Shown piece after piece: positions 18,822-28,509 of a stretch of DNA of 64,000 nt. This DNA is from Arthrobacter psychrochitiniphilus (GTDB taxonomy: Bacteria > Actinomycetota > Actinomycetes > Actinomycetales > Micrococcaceae): NCBI RefSeq assembly GCF_003185915.1, contig NZ_QHLZ01000005.1, forward strand, positions 124,001 through 188,000, in the 5' to 3' direction. Positions within the stretch are counted from its first letter, which is position 1, and the number at the start of each line of letters is the position of its first letter. The position numbers and the translations under genes are program-made. The notes under the pieces are model-generated. The model was not told the origin of the DNA and did not search any database. It was given only the letters and a program-made list of their open reading frames with translations.

Positions 18822-19787
18822 ATGAATAATTTTGAGCACACCCCGTTTCATACCCCGGAGTCCCTCTATGTTCTAAATGAGGACCTGCTTGCCGCCGAGG
18901 ACCTTACCGGTCTGAGCCTGATCATGGCGTTCACCGGATTTTCCGATGCCGGTCACGTGGTCACACAGATCAACGGTGAGCTGGCGGATCATCTGGCCCA
19001 CGAACCCTTGGCAGTTTTTGATATTGACCAGCTCATTGACTACCGCTCACGCCGGCCACGCATCACGTTTAGCGAAGACCATCTCAGCGACTACAGGCCC
19101 CCGTCCCTGGTGCTTCACCGCATGGTGGATGCCTTGGGGACACCATTTTTGTATCTTTATGGCACTGAGCCTGACCTCCAATGGGAGCGGTTCAGTAAAG
19201 CTATTCTTGGACTCGTTGACCGCTTAGATGTGAATCTGGTGGCCTGGGTGCATTCAGTGCCCATGCCCGTGCCGCATACACGCCCAATAGGGGCCACTGT
19301 CCACGGCAACCGGCCAGAACTTATTGAAGGCATTTCAGCATGGAAAGCCACCATGGAGGTCCCGGCCGCCATTGGCCACGTCATTGAGTTCAAGCTCACT
19401 GATGCGGGCCGGAACGTGGTGGGCTATGCCATCCATGTCCCGCACTATCTATCCGACGCCGAATACCCTCCCGCCGCCGTAGCCGGTTTGGAATACTTGG
19501 GCGCAGCCGCCTCCTTAATGCTTCCCAGTGAGCGTTTGCGCGAAGCCGGCCGGGCTGTTGAGCGCCAAATCACTGAGCAGGTTGAAGCGTCCAGCGATGT
19601 GGCTGGGGTTGTGACAAAGCTTGAGAGGCAGTATGACGAACACAGCGAAGGCACTGCCCGCCGCTCACTACTGGCTGGCGAGAATGATGAATTGCCCGAC
19701 GCCGACGAGTTGGGTGCCGCGGTTGAAGCGTACCTGGCTAGCCGCGATGGGGGAGCAACCGCCGAGCCTGATGGTGGCATAAGCTAA
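18822..19787 (+). CDS. PAC2 family protein
   Basis: 321 residues of the PAC2 (proteasome assembly chaperone-like) family, shown by MAFTGFSDAGHVVTQI, DIDQLIDYRSRRPRI and the LYGTEPDLQWERF block. In actinobacteria the biochemical role is unsettled. The ATG at 18822 has GAGG 7 bases upstream and is chosen over upstream in-frame starts from 18723. The last 40 residues are acidic and likely disordered. An MFS transporter gene starts 5 bp after its stop, so the two are probably one operon. Confidence 0.9.
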   Translation: MNNFEHTPFHTPESLYVLNEDLLAAEDLTGLSLIMAFTGFSDAGHVVTQINGELADHLAHEPLAVFDIDQLIDYRSRRPRITFSEDHLSDYRPPSLVLHRMVDALGTPFLYLYGTEPDLQWERFSKAILGLVDRLDVNLVAWVHSVPMPVPHTRPIGATVHGNRPELIEGISAWKATMEVPAAIGHVIEFKLTDAGRNVVGYAIHVPHYLSDAEYPPAAVAGLEYLGAAASLMLPSERLREAGRAVERQITEQVEASSDVAGVVTKLERQYDEHSEGTARRSLLAGENDELPDADELGAAVEAYLASRDGGATAEPDGGIS

Positions 19788-19791
19788 ATAC

Positions 19792-21150
19792 GTGGATAGT
19801 AAGCGTGCGTGGTTGGTTTGGGGTGTTGGAGTTTTTGCCTACCTGATTGCCGTTACCCAAAGGACTTCCTTCGGCGTAGCGGGTCTGGTGGCCACTGACC
19901 GATTTGGGGCCACTGCGGCGGCTTTATCTGCCTTCACCGTGATCCAGCTCGTTGTATATGCCGGGCTGCAAATCCCGGTTGGCGTCCTCGTTGACAGGTT
20001 CGGTCCCCGCATCATGATTGCCACAGGCGCTGCCCTGATGGCCGTGGGGCAACTGCAATTGGCGGCCGCTTCCTCCATTCCCGCAGGTGTTGTGGGGAGA
20101 ATCTTTGTTGGTGCCGGTGACGCCATGACCTTCATTGCCGTGATCCGGCTCGTTCCCTTCTGGTTCTCTACACGAAAAGTTCCTCTCCTGACCCAGCTGA
20201 CAGGTCAGCTGGGTCAATTTGGGCAGCTCATCAGCATCGCCCCTTTTGCTTTTGTGCTCCATGCTGCCGGGTGGAGCCCGGCCTTCGCGGGCTTGGCCGC
20301 CCTGGGAGTACTGGCCTGTGTGCTCGCTTTTGCGCTAGTGCGCAACGCGCCCCTAGGCGCAGTGAGTGCATCCTCGCAGCAGGGCTTGAAGGAATCAATG
20401 TCAGACCTGGCCACCGCCTGGCGGCAGCCCGGTACAAGGCTGGGCATGTGGAGCCACTTCGCAACCCAATTTTCCGGCACGGTCTTTGTTCTCACCTGGG
20501 GATACCCCTTCTTGGTCTCGGGTCAGGGCCTGGACACTGGCACCGCCAGCATACTGCTGAGCCTGTTCGTTGTGGTCGGGATCGTGTGCGGTCCCTTCCT
20601 GGGCAGTTGGGTGGGGAAACATCCGCTACGCCGCTCCACCATGGTGCTGGCTGTGACCTTTGCCATCGTCGCCGTCTGGGCTGCCGTGTTGCTGCAGTCC
20701 GGGCCCTCCCCGTTGTGGCTGTTAGTGGTGTTGGTGTTGGTGCTGGCAGTGGGCGGGCCCGCTTCGATGATCGCTTTTGATTTTGCCCGGACCTTTAACC
20801 CCTCCCACCGGGTGGGCACGGCCACTGGCATTGTGAATGTGGGTGGTTTCTTCGCAGCGTTGGTGACCATGTATATGGTGGGGCTGATTCTTGACCTGCT
20901 CAATGGAACGGGCTTTTCCCCGGAGGGGTTGTATTCTCTCGATGCATTCCGGGTTGCGTTCTCTTTCCAATTCATTGTTCTCGGAATCGGCATTGCCGCC
21001 GTCATTACTAGCCGCCGAAAAGTACGGCGAACCATGGCCGAGCGCGGAGCAGTGGTTCCGCCGCTGCGCGTTGTCCTAGCCGATAGCCGCCGCCGCCAGC
21101 AGCAGTACAAAGCCGAACGCCGTGATGAGAAGAACCACCGCAAGTCCTAG
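19792..21150 (+). CDS. Major facilitator superfamily transporter
   Basis: 452 residues with about 12 hydrophobic helices in two halves, an MFS layout. GVLVDRFGPRIMIATG in loop 2-3 is the family motif A. The substrate is unknown. The C-terminal 45 residues form a basic cytoplasmic tail (VRRTMAERGAV to ERRDEKNHRKS). The GTG start at 19792 lies 5 bp past the PAC2 gene stop, implying translational coupling. Confidence 0.92.
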   Translation: MDSKRAWLVWGVGVFAYLIAVTQRTSFGVAGLVATDRFGATAAALSAFTVIQLVVYAGLQIPVGVLVDRFGPRIMIATGAALMAVGQLQLAAASSIPAGVVGRIFVGAGDAMTFIAVIRLVPFWFSTRKVPLLTQLTGQLGQFGQLISIAPFAFVLHAAGWSPAFAGLAALGVLACVLAFALVRNAPLGAVSASSQQGLKESMSDLATAWRQPGTRLGMWSHFATQFSGTVFVLTWGYPFLVSGQGLDTGTASILLSLFVVVGIVCGPFLGSWVGKHPLRRSTMVLAVTFAIVAVWAAVLLQSGPSPLWLLVVLVLVLAVGGPASMIAFDFARTFNPSHRVGTATGIVNVGGFFAALVTMYMVGLILDLLNGTGFSPEGLYSLDAFRVAFSFQFIVLGIGIAAVITSRRKVRRTMAERGAVVPPLRVVLADSRRRQQQYKAERRDEKNHRKS

Positions 21151-21197
21151 CCGCCACTGTGAGAAGTTCACCACGGGCTTGCTGACCAAAGCGCCTG

Positions 21198-21206
21198 TTA
21201 TCCACA
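21198..21206 (+). promoter_or_regulatory. Consensus DnaA-box sequence
   Basis: TTATCCACA, a perfect DnaA-box consensus, in the 117-bp gap between the MFS and DUF4192 genes. It resembles the site at 9103-9111 beyond the nine-base core. Confidence 0.35.
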
Positions 21207-21267
21207 GATTGAGCGGTTTGCGGTCAGCGCTCTGGAATCCAGATCACCTGGGGACCAGTCTTGGACC

Positions 21268-22566
21268 ATGAACAAACCACTAGAAACCATCAAAGTCAGT
21301 GCCGGCGAAGACCTCATGGCATTCATTCCTCACATGGTGGGGTACTGGCCCGATGCCAGCATTGTCGCCATTTCCATGCTGGGCAAGAAGCTGCGAGCCA
21401 CCATGCGTCTTGACCTTCCACCCGATTCAACCAGTGGCAAGGAAGTCGGGCGCTTTGCCGCCATCGCAGCGACCCAGCTCGCTAATGACAAGGGCGCCGA
21501 TGGTTCTTTAATTGCTATTTTCGGTAGACAAGATTGGCGCGTGCCCGGCGGGCTGCCTCAAGCGCAGTTGTACAAGGCATTGCGCAAGGCGTTCGAAGCG
21601 CAAGGACTGCCCGTGAGGGACGCATGGTTTATTGGTACGGAGCACTGGCGATCCCTCGAATGCACGGACGCCCGGTGCTGCCCGTGGCCAGGAAAAGAGA
21701 ATCTCTGCATCAAAGAAAGCTTTGTCAACGCCGAATTCATCTTTCGCGGCAGCGTAGTGGGGCGGGCCCCCATGGAACAAGTGCGTGAGTTAATAGCGGT
21801 GAGAGACCCGGAGTTTGCTGCCACAGTGGCCGCCGCCGGCGTCGTTGGCGGTGAAATTCTAGCGGGGAGCATGGTCATTAATGGGTGTGGGGTGCAGCAA
21901 TTGACGGCCACCTTGCAGGCGTGGGCGTTCAGTCTGGAACTATGGCCAAAACCGCCAGATCCACACATGTGCGCCTTCCTGCTTGCCGGGCTGGCCAATC
22001 ACAGTGCGCGTGACGCCGTCATGGTGCTCCTCGCCACCACCGCCGAGTATGCTCTGGCAGGTGCCGCTGGTATGAGTTTGGTGGGGCCAGACACGGAACC
22101 GATCATGGTGGCCAAGAATTGGTACGGTGGAAATCAAGCTGCCGGGCGGCCTTTGAACGTTGATTGCCTCAGCGATGATCACCTAGTTGAGGCGGCCTAC
22201 AATTTCAGCAATATCCTCATCGGAGCAAGCGAGCCCAGAATCCCGGGCGAGGAGCCTCGCGTCCTAGATTGGGCTCGGCTTGACAAGGCGGAGCGCTTCT
22301 TGCAATTTCTGGCACAGGCCAGTGATGACACTGACAAAGCGCCCGTGCTGTGCATTTTGGGATGGATCCAATGGTGCAAGGGCCGGGGCAGCTGGGCTGG
22401 ACAATATTTCCAGGCCTGCATGGACTACCAGCCCGGGTACCGATTAGCGTCCCTTCTTGAGCAACTACTTTCCGCCGGTCACGTTGCCGAGTGCGCCAGG
22501 AATCCAAAAACTGCCTGGCACCGAGACAACCAGGACAAAGAAACTGATCTCGACGAGGCCGCATAA
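21268..22566 (+). CDS. DUF4192 domain-containing protein
   Basis: 432 residues of the actinobacterial DUF4192 family, function unknown. Characteristic stretches are EDLMAFIPHMVGYWPDASIV near the start, WFIGTEHWRSLECTDARCCPWPG in the middle (Cys-rich, possibly metal-binding) and APVLCILGWIQWCKGRGSWAG near the C-terminus. There are no membrane helices or signal peptide. It precedes sigA in the same direction but with 301 bp between them, so it is probably a separate unit. Confidence 0.9.
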   Translation: MNKPLETIKVSAGEDLMAFIPHMVGYWPDASIVAISMLGKKLRATMRLDLPPDSTSGKEVGRFAAIAATQLANDKGADGSLIAIFGRQDWRVPGGLPQAQLYKALRKAFEAQGLPVRDAWFIGTEHWRSLECTDARCCPWPGKENLCIKESFVNAEFIFRGSVVGRAPMEQVRELIAVRDPEFAATVAAAGVVGGEILAGSMVINGCGVQQLTATLQAWAFSLELWPKPPDPHMCAFLLAGLANHSARDAVMVLLATTAEYALAGAAGMSLVGPDTEPIMVAKNWYGGNQAAGRPLNVDCLSDDHLVEAAYNFSNILIGASEPRIPGEEPRVLDWARLDKAERFLQFLAQASDDTDKAPVLCILGWIQWCKGRGSWAGQYFQACMDYQPGYRLASLLEQLLSAGHVAECARNPKTAWHRDNQDKETDLDEAA

Positions 22567-22867
22567 GCGGGTTGTGATCTTTATTGCACACCAGCATCGC
22601 CCTAGAGCGTGGCGTGCGCAAGATGGTAGTGCAAAATCGTGAGACACTGGATGCAAGACCCGGTGGGGTCCGTGTTGATGCATTCATTTTTAGTTGATTG
22701 TGCCGAAGATAAAAATCATTCGGACGGCGGGAACAATGCCGTGTTGCGGGGAGTTATACCCTGTGACCCTTCAAGAAAATGTGATGCGCTTACCAGCGCG
22801 GACTTGACAGGGTCATAGTGGTGTTGCCCGACGGTAACTCCACAGACCGCCGTAAGAAAGGTTTTCT
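22567..22867. other. Intergenic leader region of sigA
   Basis: 301 bp without a gene between DUF4192 and sigA. It should hold the sigA promoter and leader. A TTGACA at 22804-22809 is present, but I see no -10 hexamer at a normal distance, so I assign no promoter. Confidence 0.5.
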
Positions 22868-24142
22868 GTGTCTGCTACTGCTAAGAGCAACGTCTCCACA
22901 ACTAAGGAGACTGAGGATCCCACCTCGTCAGCAACCGTGCCCCTGACGCCAGCACAGAAGCGTGCTGCCACCATGGCTGCAAAGAAAGCAGCCGCAGCCG
23001 AGGCTGCTGGCGCAGAGCCCGCTACTGGTGCCACGGCTGCACCCAAGAAGGCCGCTCCGGCCCGCCGCGGCAAGGCCAAGATTGAAGAAGAGGCTGCCGC
23101 CGAAGATCCGATGGATGAAGACGAGCAGGAAGAAACTGCTAAGGAACGTCCCGTCGCCACAGGTACCGGATTCGTGTACTCGGACTCTGATGATGATGAT
23201 GCCCCCGTGCAGCAAGTCATGTCCGCAGGCGCTACGGCTGACCCTGTTAAGGACTACCTCAAGCAAATCGGTAAAGTTGCCCTTCTCAACGCTGAGCAGG
23301 AAGTTGACCTGGCTCTGCGCATTGAAGCAGGACTTTTCGCCACTGAAAAGCTCAAAGAGGGCCGCGAGGCCATGGACGCCCAGCTCAGGCGCGACATGGA
23401 CCGCATTGTCCACGACGGTGGCATTGCCAAGAACCACTTGCTGGAAGCTAACCTGCGCCTAGTGGTATCCCTGGCCAAACGCTACACCGGCCGCGGAATG
23501 CTCTTCCTGGATCTGATCCAGGAAGGAAACCTGGGCCTGATCCGTGCCGTCGAGAAGTTCGACTACACCAAGGGCTTCAAGTTCTCCACCTACGCCACCT
23601 GGTGGATCCGTCAGGCCATTACCCGCGCAATGGCGGATCAGGCTCGTACCATCCGCATCCCGGTGCACATGGTAGAAGTCATCAACAAGCTGGCACGCGT
23701 GCAGCGCCAGATGTTGCAGGATTTGGGCCGCGAACCCACACCTGAGGAACTGGCCAAGGAATTGGACATGACTCCTGAAAAGGTTGTTGAAGTTCAAAAG
23801 TACGGCCGCGAACCCATCTCCCTTCATACCCCGCTGGGTGAAGACGGTGACTCCGAGTTCGGTGACTTGATTGAAGACTCCGAAGCCGTTGTACCGGCAG
23901 ACGCAGTCTCCTTCACCCTGTTGCAGGAACAGCTTCACTCAGTTCTGGACACCCTGTCCGAACGTGAAGCAGGCGTCGTCGCCATGCGCTTCGGCCTGAC
24001 CGATGGCCAGCCGAAGACTTTAGATGAAATTGGCAAGGTCTACGGTGTGACGCGTGAACGCATCCGCCAGATCGAATCCAAAACCATGTCCAAGCTGCGC
24101 CACCCGTCACGCTCACAGGTTCTGCGCGACTACCTGGACTAG
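22868..24142 (+). CDS. sigA: Principal RNA polymerase sigma factor
   Basis: The housekeeping sigma-70 factor, 424 residues. The first 115 residues are a low-complexity Ala/Lys-rich then acidic N-terminus ([17 protein letters not shown]). Region 1.2 begins [25 protein letters not shown]. Regions 2.1-2.4 include [27 protein letters not shown] and [24 protein letters not shown]. Region 4.2 is [22 protein letters not shown], ending in LRDYLD as in group 1 factors. A GTG start is used. A 16-bp hairpin and two copies of a 67-bp repeat follow the stop. Confidence 0.97.
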   Translation: MSATAKSNVSTTKETEDPTSSATVPLTPAQKRAATMAAKKAAAAEAAGAEPATGATAAPKKAAPARRGKAKIEEEAAAEDPMDEDEQEETAKERPVATGTGFVYSDSDDDDAPVQQVMSAGATADPVKDYLKQIGKVALLNAEQEVDLALRIEAGLFATEKLKEGREAMDAQLRRDMDRIVHDGGIAKNHLLEANLRLVVSLAKRYTGRGMLFLDLIQEGNLGLIRAVEKFDYTKGFKFSTYATWWIRQAITRAMADQARTIRIPVHMVEVINKLARVQRQMLQDLGREPTPEELAKELDMTPEKVVEVQKYGREPISLHTPLGEDGDSEFGDLIEDSEAVVPADAVSFTLLQEQLHSVLDTLSEREAGVVAMRFGLTDGQPKTLDEIGKVYGVTRERIRQIESKTMSKLRHPSRSQVLRDYLD

Positions 24143-24154
24143 TCCCCAGTTCCT

Positions 24155-24190
24155 CCCAAGCATCGGCTCGCAAGCGAGCCGATGCTTGGG
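24155..24190 (+). terminator. Hairpin after sigA
   Basis: A perfect 16-bp stem (24155-24170 with 24175-24190) with a CAAG loop, 13 bp after the sigA stop. The right half is part of the tandem repeat that follows. Confidence 0.65.
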
Positions 24191-24290
24191 GCCCTCGGAA
24201 CTGTGGGCCCACCCGTCTGCTCCCGGTCTGTGGCTCGCAAGCGAGCCGATGCTTGGGGCCCTCGGAACTATGGGCCCAACCGTCTGCTCC
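24165..24290. repeat. Tandem 67-bp repeat after sigA (two copies)
   Basis: Copy 1 begins at 24165 and copy 2 at 24232 (period 67). The copies differ at two positions over the 59 bp compared and fall apart at the end of copy 2. Each has the palindrome GGCTCGCAAGCGAGCC, then CCCTCGG and TGGGCCCA. Organisation and flank resemble the 66-bp repeat at 46247. Confidence 0.85.
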
Positions 24291-24317
24291 TAGTGAGCGC
24301 CGGGTGTGGATGAGGAC

Positions 24318-24358
24318 ATAAGAGAAGGGCCCCGGATCTTCCGGGGCCCTTCTCTTAT
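24318..24358. terminator. Terminator before the DUF7455 gene
   Basis: A perfect 18-bp stem (24318-24335 with 24341-24358) around a 5-base loop, core GAAGGGCCCCGG, between convergent sigA and the DUF7455 gene. Confidence 0.85.
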
Positions 24359-24382
24359 ACCGATTCTGTTCAGGCAGGTGTC

Positions 24383-24607
24383 CTAGTCGATCGAAACGGG
24401 CGCCTTTTCGTGCAGGCGGTTGGTCTCGTCGTGCCACTGCGAAGCGAGAGGCTTCAAAGTAGCTTCTACTGCCCGGGCGTGGTGGCCGCAAAAACGCAGC
24501 TCACCGCCGGAGGACTCCAATGTTACTCGCACATAAGCTTGTGCGCCGCAACGGTCACAACGGTCAAGGGTAGTCAGTTCTAGGTTGCTGACGGTCGTGG
24601 TGGTCAT
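24383..24607 (-). CDS. DUF7455 family small Cys-containing protein
   Basis: 74 residues, an actinobacterial family of unknown function usually found near sigA. C-D-R-C-G (CDRCGAQAYVRV) near residue 18 and CGHHAR near residue 41 form a likely four-ligand zinc site. The ATG at 24607 is preceded by AAGGAGG at ideal spacing and is chosen over a longer frame from 24643. The neighbourhood (sigA, then parE on the other side) is conserved in relatives. Confidence 0.88.
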   Translation of the reverse strand: MTTTTVSNLELTTLDRCDRCGAQAYVRVTLESSGGELRFCGHHARAVEATLKPLASQWHDETNRLHEKAPVSID

Positions 24608-24805
24608 GATGGCCTCCTTAATAAGTTCTTGTACTTTATACAACCACCAATGGGGCGCTGTGCTTCCATCGACGTGGGGTACTTTCGCTAACCGCGTATC
24701 CCGATGGAAGTCTCTTGGCCCGGCCAGCCTGTAACCACAACGCCGCGCCAGCCATTAACCTTAGTAATTGTTAGGCCAAGCAAACCTTGAAGGAGTATGT
24801 CCACA

Positions 24806-26917
24806 GTGGCACGCCAAAGTTCCGATTACAGCGCACGCCATCTCTCCGTCCTGGAGGGGCTGGAGGCTGTGCGCAAGCGTCCCGGCATGTACATCGGGTC
24901 CACCGACTCTCGCGGTCTCATGCACTGCTTGTGGGAGATTATCGATAACTCCGTGGATGAGGCGCTGGCCGGATACGGTCAAAACATCACTGTCATCCTG
25001 CACAAGGATTCCTCGGTGGAAGTGCATGACGACGGCCGCGGCATTCCCGTGGATGTGGAGCCTAAGACCGGGCTGACGGGTCTGGAAGTTGTTCTGACGA
25101 AACTTCACGCCGGAGGCAAGTTTGGTGGAAGTTCCTACGCTGCTTCTGGTGGTCTGCACGGTGTGGGTGCCAGTGTTGTCAACGCCTTGTCCTCACGCAT
25201 GGACGCCCAGGTGGATCGTGGTGGAAAAACCTACCAAATGAGCTTCCGTCGCGGGGAACCGGGCCACTTTAAAGACCCCGGAAAGTCCCTCAGCCCTGAT
25301 GTGGCTTTTGCGCCCTTTACCGAGGCCTCCAGCCTCGATGTTGTGGGCACCACCAAGCGCGGGGTGACAGGCACCAGGATTCGGTACTGGGCGGACCGGC
25401 AGATCTTCACAGCGGATGCCAAGTTCTCCTACGACGAACTTGTGGCACGTGCACGGCAGACCTCCTTCCTGGTGCCGGGCTTGAAAATCAAAGTCATTGA
25501 CGAACGCCGCCTCGCTGGGACACCGGGGGAGTTTGCCACGCATGAGGAGATCTTCCACCACGACGGCGGCCTGTCCGAGTTTGTTGACTTCCTCTCCGTT
25601 GGCGGGGCGGTCACGGATATTTGGCGTCTGCAAGGTCATGGCACCTTCACCGAAACCGTTCCCGTTCTCAACGCGGAGGGGCGTCTGGAAAGCACTGCGA
25701 TGGAACGCGATTGCGAGGTGGATATTGCTTTGCGCTGGGGGGTGGGCTACGAGACCACCATGCGCAGCTTCGTGAACATCATTGCCACACCCAAAGGTGG
25801 CCGGCACCAGGAAGGCTTTGAGCAGGCGCTGCTCAAAACGTTCCGCAAGGTCATTGAGGCCAATGCGCGAAAGCTCAAGGCAGGCAACGACAAGATCGAA
25901 AAGGACGATGTTATGGCCGGTCTGACGGCCGTCCTGACGGTCCGGCTGGCAGAGCCCCAGTTCGAAGGCCAGACAAAAGAAATTTTGGGGACCCCGGCCG
26001 TCAAAGCCATTGTGGCCAAGGTAGTGGAGAAGGCGCTCAAGGAAAAACTCGACTCCACGGCACGCGGGGAAAAAATCCAGTCCGCGCAGCTGTTGGAAAA
26101 AGTGGTTTCAGAAATGAAGTCACGCATCTCCGCCCGGGTCCACAAAGAAACCCAGCGGCGCAAAAACGCCTTGGAAACATCCTCCCTACCCACCAAGCTG
26201 GCGGATTGCCGCAGCACCGATGTAGCCAAGAGCGAGCTCTTTATTGTGGAAGGGGACAGCGCACTGGGTACGGCCAAAATGGCCAGATCCTCCGATTTCC
26301 AGGCTCTGCTGCCCATCCGAGGCAAGATCCTGAACGTGCAAAAGGCCTCGGTGGGAGACATGCTGGCCAACGCCGAGTGCGCAGCCCTAATCCAGGTGGT
26401 TGGAGCCGGCTCAGGACGCAGCTTTGACTTGGCCGCAGCACGTTACGGGAAGGTGATCCTGATGACGGATGCTGACGTTGACGGCGCACATATCCGGACA
26501 CTCCTATTGACCTTGTTCTTCCGTTACATGCGCCCCATGGTCGATGCCGGAAATGTGTATGCCGCTGTTCCGCCGCTCTACCGGGTGGAGGTCATCAACG
26601 CAGGCGCCAAAGCCAATGAAATGATCTACATTTACTCTGAGAACGAACTGCATAAGCTCCTCGCCAAGCTGGAAAAGGCAGGAAAGAGCCACAAGATCCC
26701 TATTCAGCGCTACAAGGGTCTGGGCGAGATGGACGCTGACCAGTTGGCCGAAACCACCATGGATCCTCGCCATAGGATGCTGCGACGGGTCACAAGCGCC
26801 GACGCCGACCGTGCCGAGCACACGTTTGAACTTCTCATGGGTTCAGAGGTGGCGCCCCGCAAGGAATTCATTGTTGCCGGTAGTGAACAGTTGGATCAGG
26901 GACGCATTGACGCCTAG
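24806..26917 (+). CDS. parE: DNA topoisomerase IV subunit B (GyrB/ParE family)
   Basis: ATPase subunit of a type IIA topoisomerase, about 703 residues. The GHKL ATPase domain shows EIIDNSVDEALAGYG, DDGRGIPV and GGLHGVGASVVNALS. The TOPRIM domain has FIVEGDSALGTAKMARS and the metal triad in MTDADVDGAHIRTLLL. The C-terminus has YKGLGEMDADQLAETTMDP. Length and the absence of a GyrB insert favour topoisomerase IV, and parC is encoded 12 kb away on the other strand. Two starts are possible: ATG at 24797 lies only 1 base after AAGGAG, while GTG at 24806 lies 10 bases after it and is preferred. Confidence 0.93.
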   Translation: MARQSSDYSARHLSVLEGLEAVRKRPGMYIGSTDSRGLMHCLWEIIDNSVDEALAGYGQNITVILHKDSSVEVHDDGRGIPVDVEPKTGLTGLEVVLTKLHAGGKFGGSSYAASGGLHGVGASVVNALSSRMDAQVDRGGKTYQMSFRRGEPGHFKDPGKSLSPDVAFAPFTEASSLDVVGTTKRGVTGTRIRYWADRQIFTADAKFSYDELVARARQTSFLVPGLKIKVIDERRLAGTPGEFATHEEIFHHDGGLSEFVDFLSVGGAVTDIWRLQGHGTFTETVPVLNAEGRLESTAMERDCEVDIALRWGVGYETTMRSFVNIIATPKGGRHQEGFEQALLKTFRKVIEANARKLKAGNDKIEKDDVMAGLTAVLTVRLAEPQFEGQTKEILGTPAVKAIVAKVVEKALKEKLDSTARGEKIQSAQLLEKVVSEMKSRISARVHKETQRRKNALETSSLPTKLADCRSTDVAKSELFIVEGDSALGTAKMARSSDFQALLPIRGKILNVQKASVGDMLANAECAALIQVVGAGSGRSFDLAAARYGKVILMTDADVDGAHIRTLLLTLFFRYMRPMVDAGNVYAAVPPLYRVEVINAGAKANEMIYIYSENELHKLLAKLEKAGKSHKIPIQRYKGLGEMDADQLAETTMDPRHRMLRRVTSADADRAEHTFELLMGSEVAPRKEFIVAGSEQLDQGRIDA

Positions 26918-26986
26918 CCCCACCTTGCACTAGCCCCAACCCCGCAGCGGCTCGCACCACCTGGCATTAAGGCGCCCTGCGCCGCT

Positions 26987-27937
26987 CTAGGCCAGAATGC
27001 CGGGAACCAGCAGGAGGGCTGTGGGAATGGCCAGGAGCATGAGCGCCCCGGCGATGATCAGTACCTGGCGGCCCGTGGCCAGGGCTGGGGCGGGGGCCAA
27101 CAATTTACTCAGGCGGGCCGAGGTGGTGGTGGGCGTGTCGATTTGGCTTGCGTTGTCCGCCATCAGCGTATCGGCAGGCAGCTGGGCTGAACCGCTGGCC
27201 ACCAAGGCGATGGCCGTGACCAAGGTGGCCTTGTCCACGGAACGCAAGGCTACGTCGTCGGCCATGATCTCAATCAGGGACGAAACCGCCTGCTGGGCCA
27301 GCTTCGAGGTGGGTAGCCAAGGAAGTGCCGAACGCCATGCGGCGAAGGCCCACAACAGCAGGTGGTGGCGCTGTAACAGATGAGTCTGCTCATGGAGCAG
27401 AACCGCATGCAACTCCTCAGGTGAGAGCAACTCAAGGAGCCCCTCTGAGAGCACGGTAACGGAGCGTGAGCCCCCTGGCAGGCAATATGCAACAGGGGCC
27501 TGATGATTGATGACGAGCGTGTCGGGGCGGTCGGTTGACGGTGAACTGAGCAGGTTCAACAGGTCCCGGTGCCTGCTGCGCTGGCGCTGGATGCGGTAGT
27601 AGGTCAGCCACAGCGTGAAGACCAAATGGGCTGAGAGTAGGGCCGCCGCACTGAGTGCAAAAGCGTGGATTAATCCCAGTGTGTCAAGGGAATCCCGGCC
27701 CAGCAAGATCAGGGCCAGTCCGTGCAGCCCGCTGGCCAGGTTCTCACCCAGGGGCACCAAACCCCAGCAAAGCATGGCCCCAATCATGGACAGGCCACCA
27801 GCAAGGGCTATGGACTGCCACAACACCATGGCGGCAAAAGGTGCCCGGGCAGGCCATGCCGCGCGGGAAAGAAAAACAGGCACCGGCCACGCCAAGGCTA
27901 TAGCCAAGGCGGCAAGGAACCAGGAGGTCCAGAACAT
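26987..27937 (-). CDS. M56 family (BlaR1-like) membrane metallopeptidase
   Basis: 316 residues with helices near residues 3-22, 35-60, 70-88, 92-112 and at the C-terminus (LIIAGALMLLAIPTALLLVPG). The zinc motif HEQTH lies in LHAVLLHEQTHLLQRHHLL. This is the M56 fold of BlaR1/MecR1 without the outer penicillin-binding sensor domain. In the known systems such a protease relieves repression by BlaI/MecI. The BlaI-like gene lies 118 bp upstream on the same strand, so the two form a regulator-protease pair; the signal is unknown. Confidence 0.9.
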   Translation of the reverse strand: MFWTSWFLAALAIALAWPVPVFLSRAAWPARAPFAAMVLWQSIALAGGLSMIGAMLCWGLVPLGENLASGLHGLALILLGRDSLDTLGLIHAFALSAAALLSAHLVFTLWLTYYRIQRQRSRHRDLLNLLSSPSTDRPDTLVINHQAPVAYCLPGGSRSVTVLSEGLLELLSPEELHAVLLHEQTHLLQRHHLLLWAFAAWRSALPWLPTSKLAQQAVSSLIEIMADDVALRSVDKATLVTAIALVASGSAQLPADTLMADNASQIDTPTTTSARLSKLLAPAPALATGRQVLIIAGALMLLAIPTALLLVPGILA

Positions 27938-28055
27938 GTTCTACAACTTACCGTCTCTGGCTTGCACAGGGTACTGCGCCAGTGGGCTCCACCAGTGCGC
28001 TCAACGAGCTCAGTCAAGCACTGGGCGTGGCAAGTGCGCTTAGTGGATGCAAATG

Positions 28056-28430
28056 TTAGGGACGTCCCAGAAGGGTGCGCAGTGTCTGGGCCTCGCCGGG
28101 ACTGACGGTACCGATGAATCGCGCCAAAACGGCTTCGCGGTCCGGGGCGGAGCCCAATACTTCCAGCATGAGTTCTGCGGTGTGTTCTTCGCGACTTGTG
28201 ACAGCGCGGTAGCGGTGCGGTCGTGAAGCCCTTTCGCGCTCAACCAAGCCCTTTTTTTCCAGCCTGGACAGCACCGTCAGCACTGTGGTGACGGCCAACG
28301 GGCGTGACTCTGCATTGTCATCCGTGGTCCGCTGCGAGAGTAAATCCCGCAGAATATTAGCTGTTATGGCTTCCTGATGCTCCCACAGCAGGTCCATGAC
28401 AGCTCTTTCCAAATCCCCAAGCGTTGCCAT
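28056..28430 (-). CDS. BlaI/MecI/CopY family transcriptional repressor
   Basis: 124 residues with the family winged helix: LGDLERAVMDLLWEHQEA, then RPLAVTTVLTVLSRLEKKGLVERERASRPHRYRAV, followed by a dimerisation tail. Relatives bind dyads containing TACA/TGTA and are inactivated by M56 proteases. The M56 gene follows on the same strand and cydA diverges 178 bp away, with two matching dyads in that gap. It is therefore a good candidate regulator of the cytochrome bd operon as well as of itself. Confidence 0.93.
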   Translation of the reverse strand: MATLGDLERAVMDLLWEHQEAITANILRDLLSQRTTDDNAESRPLAVTTVLTVLSRLEKKGLVERERASRPHRYRAVTSREEHTAELMLEVLGSAPDREAVLARFIGTVSPGEAQTLRTLLGRP

Positions 28431-28509
28431 TCAAATCCTCTACTTCACTGCAGTCATCGAAACACGTAAGAGTACGCCAAATATACGTACATCACTAAAT
28501 ATACAGCTT

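Noticed and set aside
22804..22840. TTGACA as the sigA promoter -35
   Set aside because: No -10-like hexamer lies 16-19 bp downstream, so it is left unassigned.
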